NCBI RefSeq assembly: GCF_008520265.1
Contig: NZ_VIQM01000087.1
Location: forward strand, 62,001-126,000
Origin: Sphingobacterium cavernae
GTDB taxonomy: Bacteria > Bacteroidota > Bacteroidia > Sphingobacteriales > Sphingobacteriaceae
DNA length: 64,000 nucleotides
Direction: 5' to 3'
Shown in pieces: positions 63,286 through 64,000 of the stretch. A program made the translations under genes and the position numbers. The notes beneath the pieces are model-generated. The model worked only from the letters and a program-made list of their open reading frames with translations. It did no database searches and was not told the origin of the DNA. The first letter of the stretch is position 1; each line of letters begins with the position of its first letter.

Positions 63286-64000
63286 TTATTGAAATATGAG
63301 GCTAAAATAGATATTGCGAACAAGACCGCGATCTATTGGCGCCATAAATTTGTTTTCAGCAGATAAAAGATGATTATTACTCAATATATTATTTATGCTT
63401 TGACTAAATCTAATCTCGGGAGAAACTTTAAAGAAAGATAAAAAGATATCAAACCCAACTCCAGCCTCCCATGACATATATTCTGGACGTAAAATAATTC
63501 CTTCAGGTACTTGCCTATTATTTTTAGACTCCAATCTTAAATCATTATATTGCTTTATAAGTCCTACCCATCGAGTCAATCTGACGCCTCCCAAAACATA
63601 AGCTCTATATTTTGCATCAGAATCAAAAAACGCTTTTTCTTCTGAACGAAATTTAAGCGCTACAGGAAATTCAAAGGAGTTGAAATTATCGCCTCGAAGA
63701 TCTTGTAACACATGCTTTGACTTGCGTACAATAGGGTTTCTGTCTGTATCAATTGGAGAAAAGACAATTTGATTAGAATTTAAAATATTGAAGGAGGGAT
63801 TAAAATTGATAGAGAGCTTCTCACTCCAACGAAAATCCATCGGTAAGCCTATTGAAAATCCAGCCGAGCTTCTACTTTGAATTGATTTTAATTCTCCTAA
63901 ATATGTTAAGCTCTCCGAATCAGAATCTAAGTTTTCAAATAACTGTTTCCAATTATCCTTTAACTTCAATTGATAATTCTGATTTATATAATTGTATTGA
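63286..64000 (-). CDS. PorT-like outer-membrane beta-barrel protein (partial)
   Basis: The frame is open to the right edge (an in-frame TTG at 63969 is not a credible start; the codons before it read QYNYINQNYQLKL). Visible part, about 238 residues: beta-strands with alternating hydrophobic residues, FSIGLPMDFRWSEKLSINFNPSFNILNSNQIVFS, FEFPVALKFRSEEK, YRAYVLGGVRLTRW, SWEAGVGFDIFLSFFKVSPEIRFSQSINNIL, and a C-terminal strand ending FSLIFQ. It resembles the PorT family of type IX secretion components, but generic barrels look similar. The signal peptide is outside the window. Confidence 0.65.
   Translation of the reverse strand, partial: QYNYINQNYQLKLKDNWKQLFENLDSDSESLTYLGELKSIQSRSSAGFSIGLPMDFRWSEKLSINFNPSFNILNSNQIVFSPIDTDRNPIVRKSKHVLQDLRGDNFNSFEFPVALKFRSEEKAFFDSDAKYRAYVLGGVRLTRWVGLIKQYNDLRLESKNNRQVPEGIILRPEYMSWEAGVGFDIFLSFFKVSPEIRFSQSINNILSNNHLLSAENKFMAPIDRGLVRNIYFSLIFQ

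Overview
The window comes from a Bacteroidota chromosome, most likely a Sphingobacteriales member (Sphingobacterium/Pedobacter-like; genus is inference). Evidence: four SusC/SusD pairs, a one-protein hybrid two-component regulator (HTCS), AT-rich DNA, lipoprotein signals of the form LxxC with no Shine-Dalgarno sites, TAnnTTTG promoter elements, and Bacteroidota-type MurA and PyrC active sites. No rRNA, tRNA, insertion sequence, prophage or CRISPR array was seen.

Layout. (1) 1-2229, minus strand: transaldolase followed by a transketolase encoded as two subunits; this pentose-phosphate module suits pentose catabolism. (2) 2410-34064: a xylan utilisation locus. A minus-strand HTCS faces two tandem, diverged copies of a six-gene unit, susC-susD-susC-susD-(DUF1735-like)-GH10, the gene order of the Prevotella bryantii xusA-E/xyn10C cluster. 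Each copy starts with the same promoter/operator (two ACATTC boxes 21 bp apart, then TAGCTTTG 33 bp after the second box) and ends with the same terminator stem (AAAGGGAGG/CCTCCCTTT). The GH10 of copy 2 is intact and carries carbohydrate-binding modules inserted in its catalytic barrel. The GH10-like protein of copy 1 has lost both catalytic glutamates. A sialate-esterase/CE6-like enzyme follows. (3) 34146-40643: HxlR regulator, YceI lipoprotein, murA, a DUF4290 protein with an Asn-rich tail, pcrA helicase and a VanX-type dipeptidase. (4) 40833-45269, minus strand: pyrC-ldcA-M14 peptidase-yfiT operon. (5) 45400-54765, minus strand: eight tightly packed genes for a predicted periplasmic sugar or polyol oxidation pathway (formylglycine-like protein, Gfo/Idh/MocA, ApbE, TIM-barrel isomerase, MFS permease, GMC oxidoreductase, Gfo/Idh/MocA, gluconate 2-dehydrogenase subunit 3), several with Tat signals. 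(6) 54863-64000: AEC transporter, two envelope lipoproteins, OmpA-family lipoprotein, divergent pyrD/ABC-F pair, GNAT, YqeY, SDR and a PorT-like barrel cut by the window edge.

How it fits together: the HTCS probably senses xylo-oligosaccharides in the periplasm and activates both six-gene units. SusC/D pairs and GH10-family surface lipoproteins bind, cut and import xylan fragments, and transaldolase/transketolase handle the resulting pentose. The most notable observations are the catalytically dead GH10 paralogue placed exactly where its active sister stands in the duplicated unit, the shared 21-bp-spaced operator, and the multi-enzyme periplasmic oxidoreductase operon.
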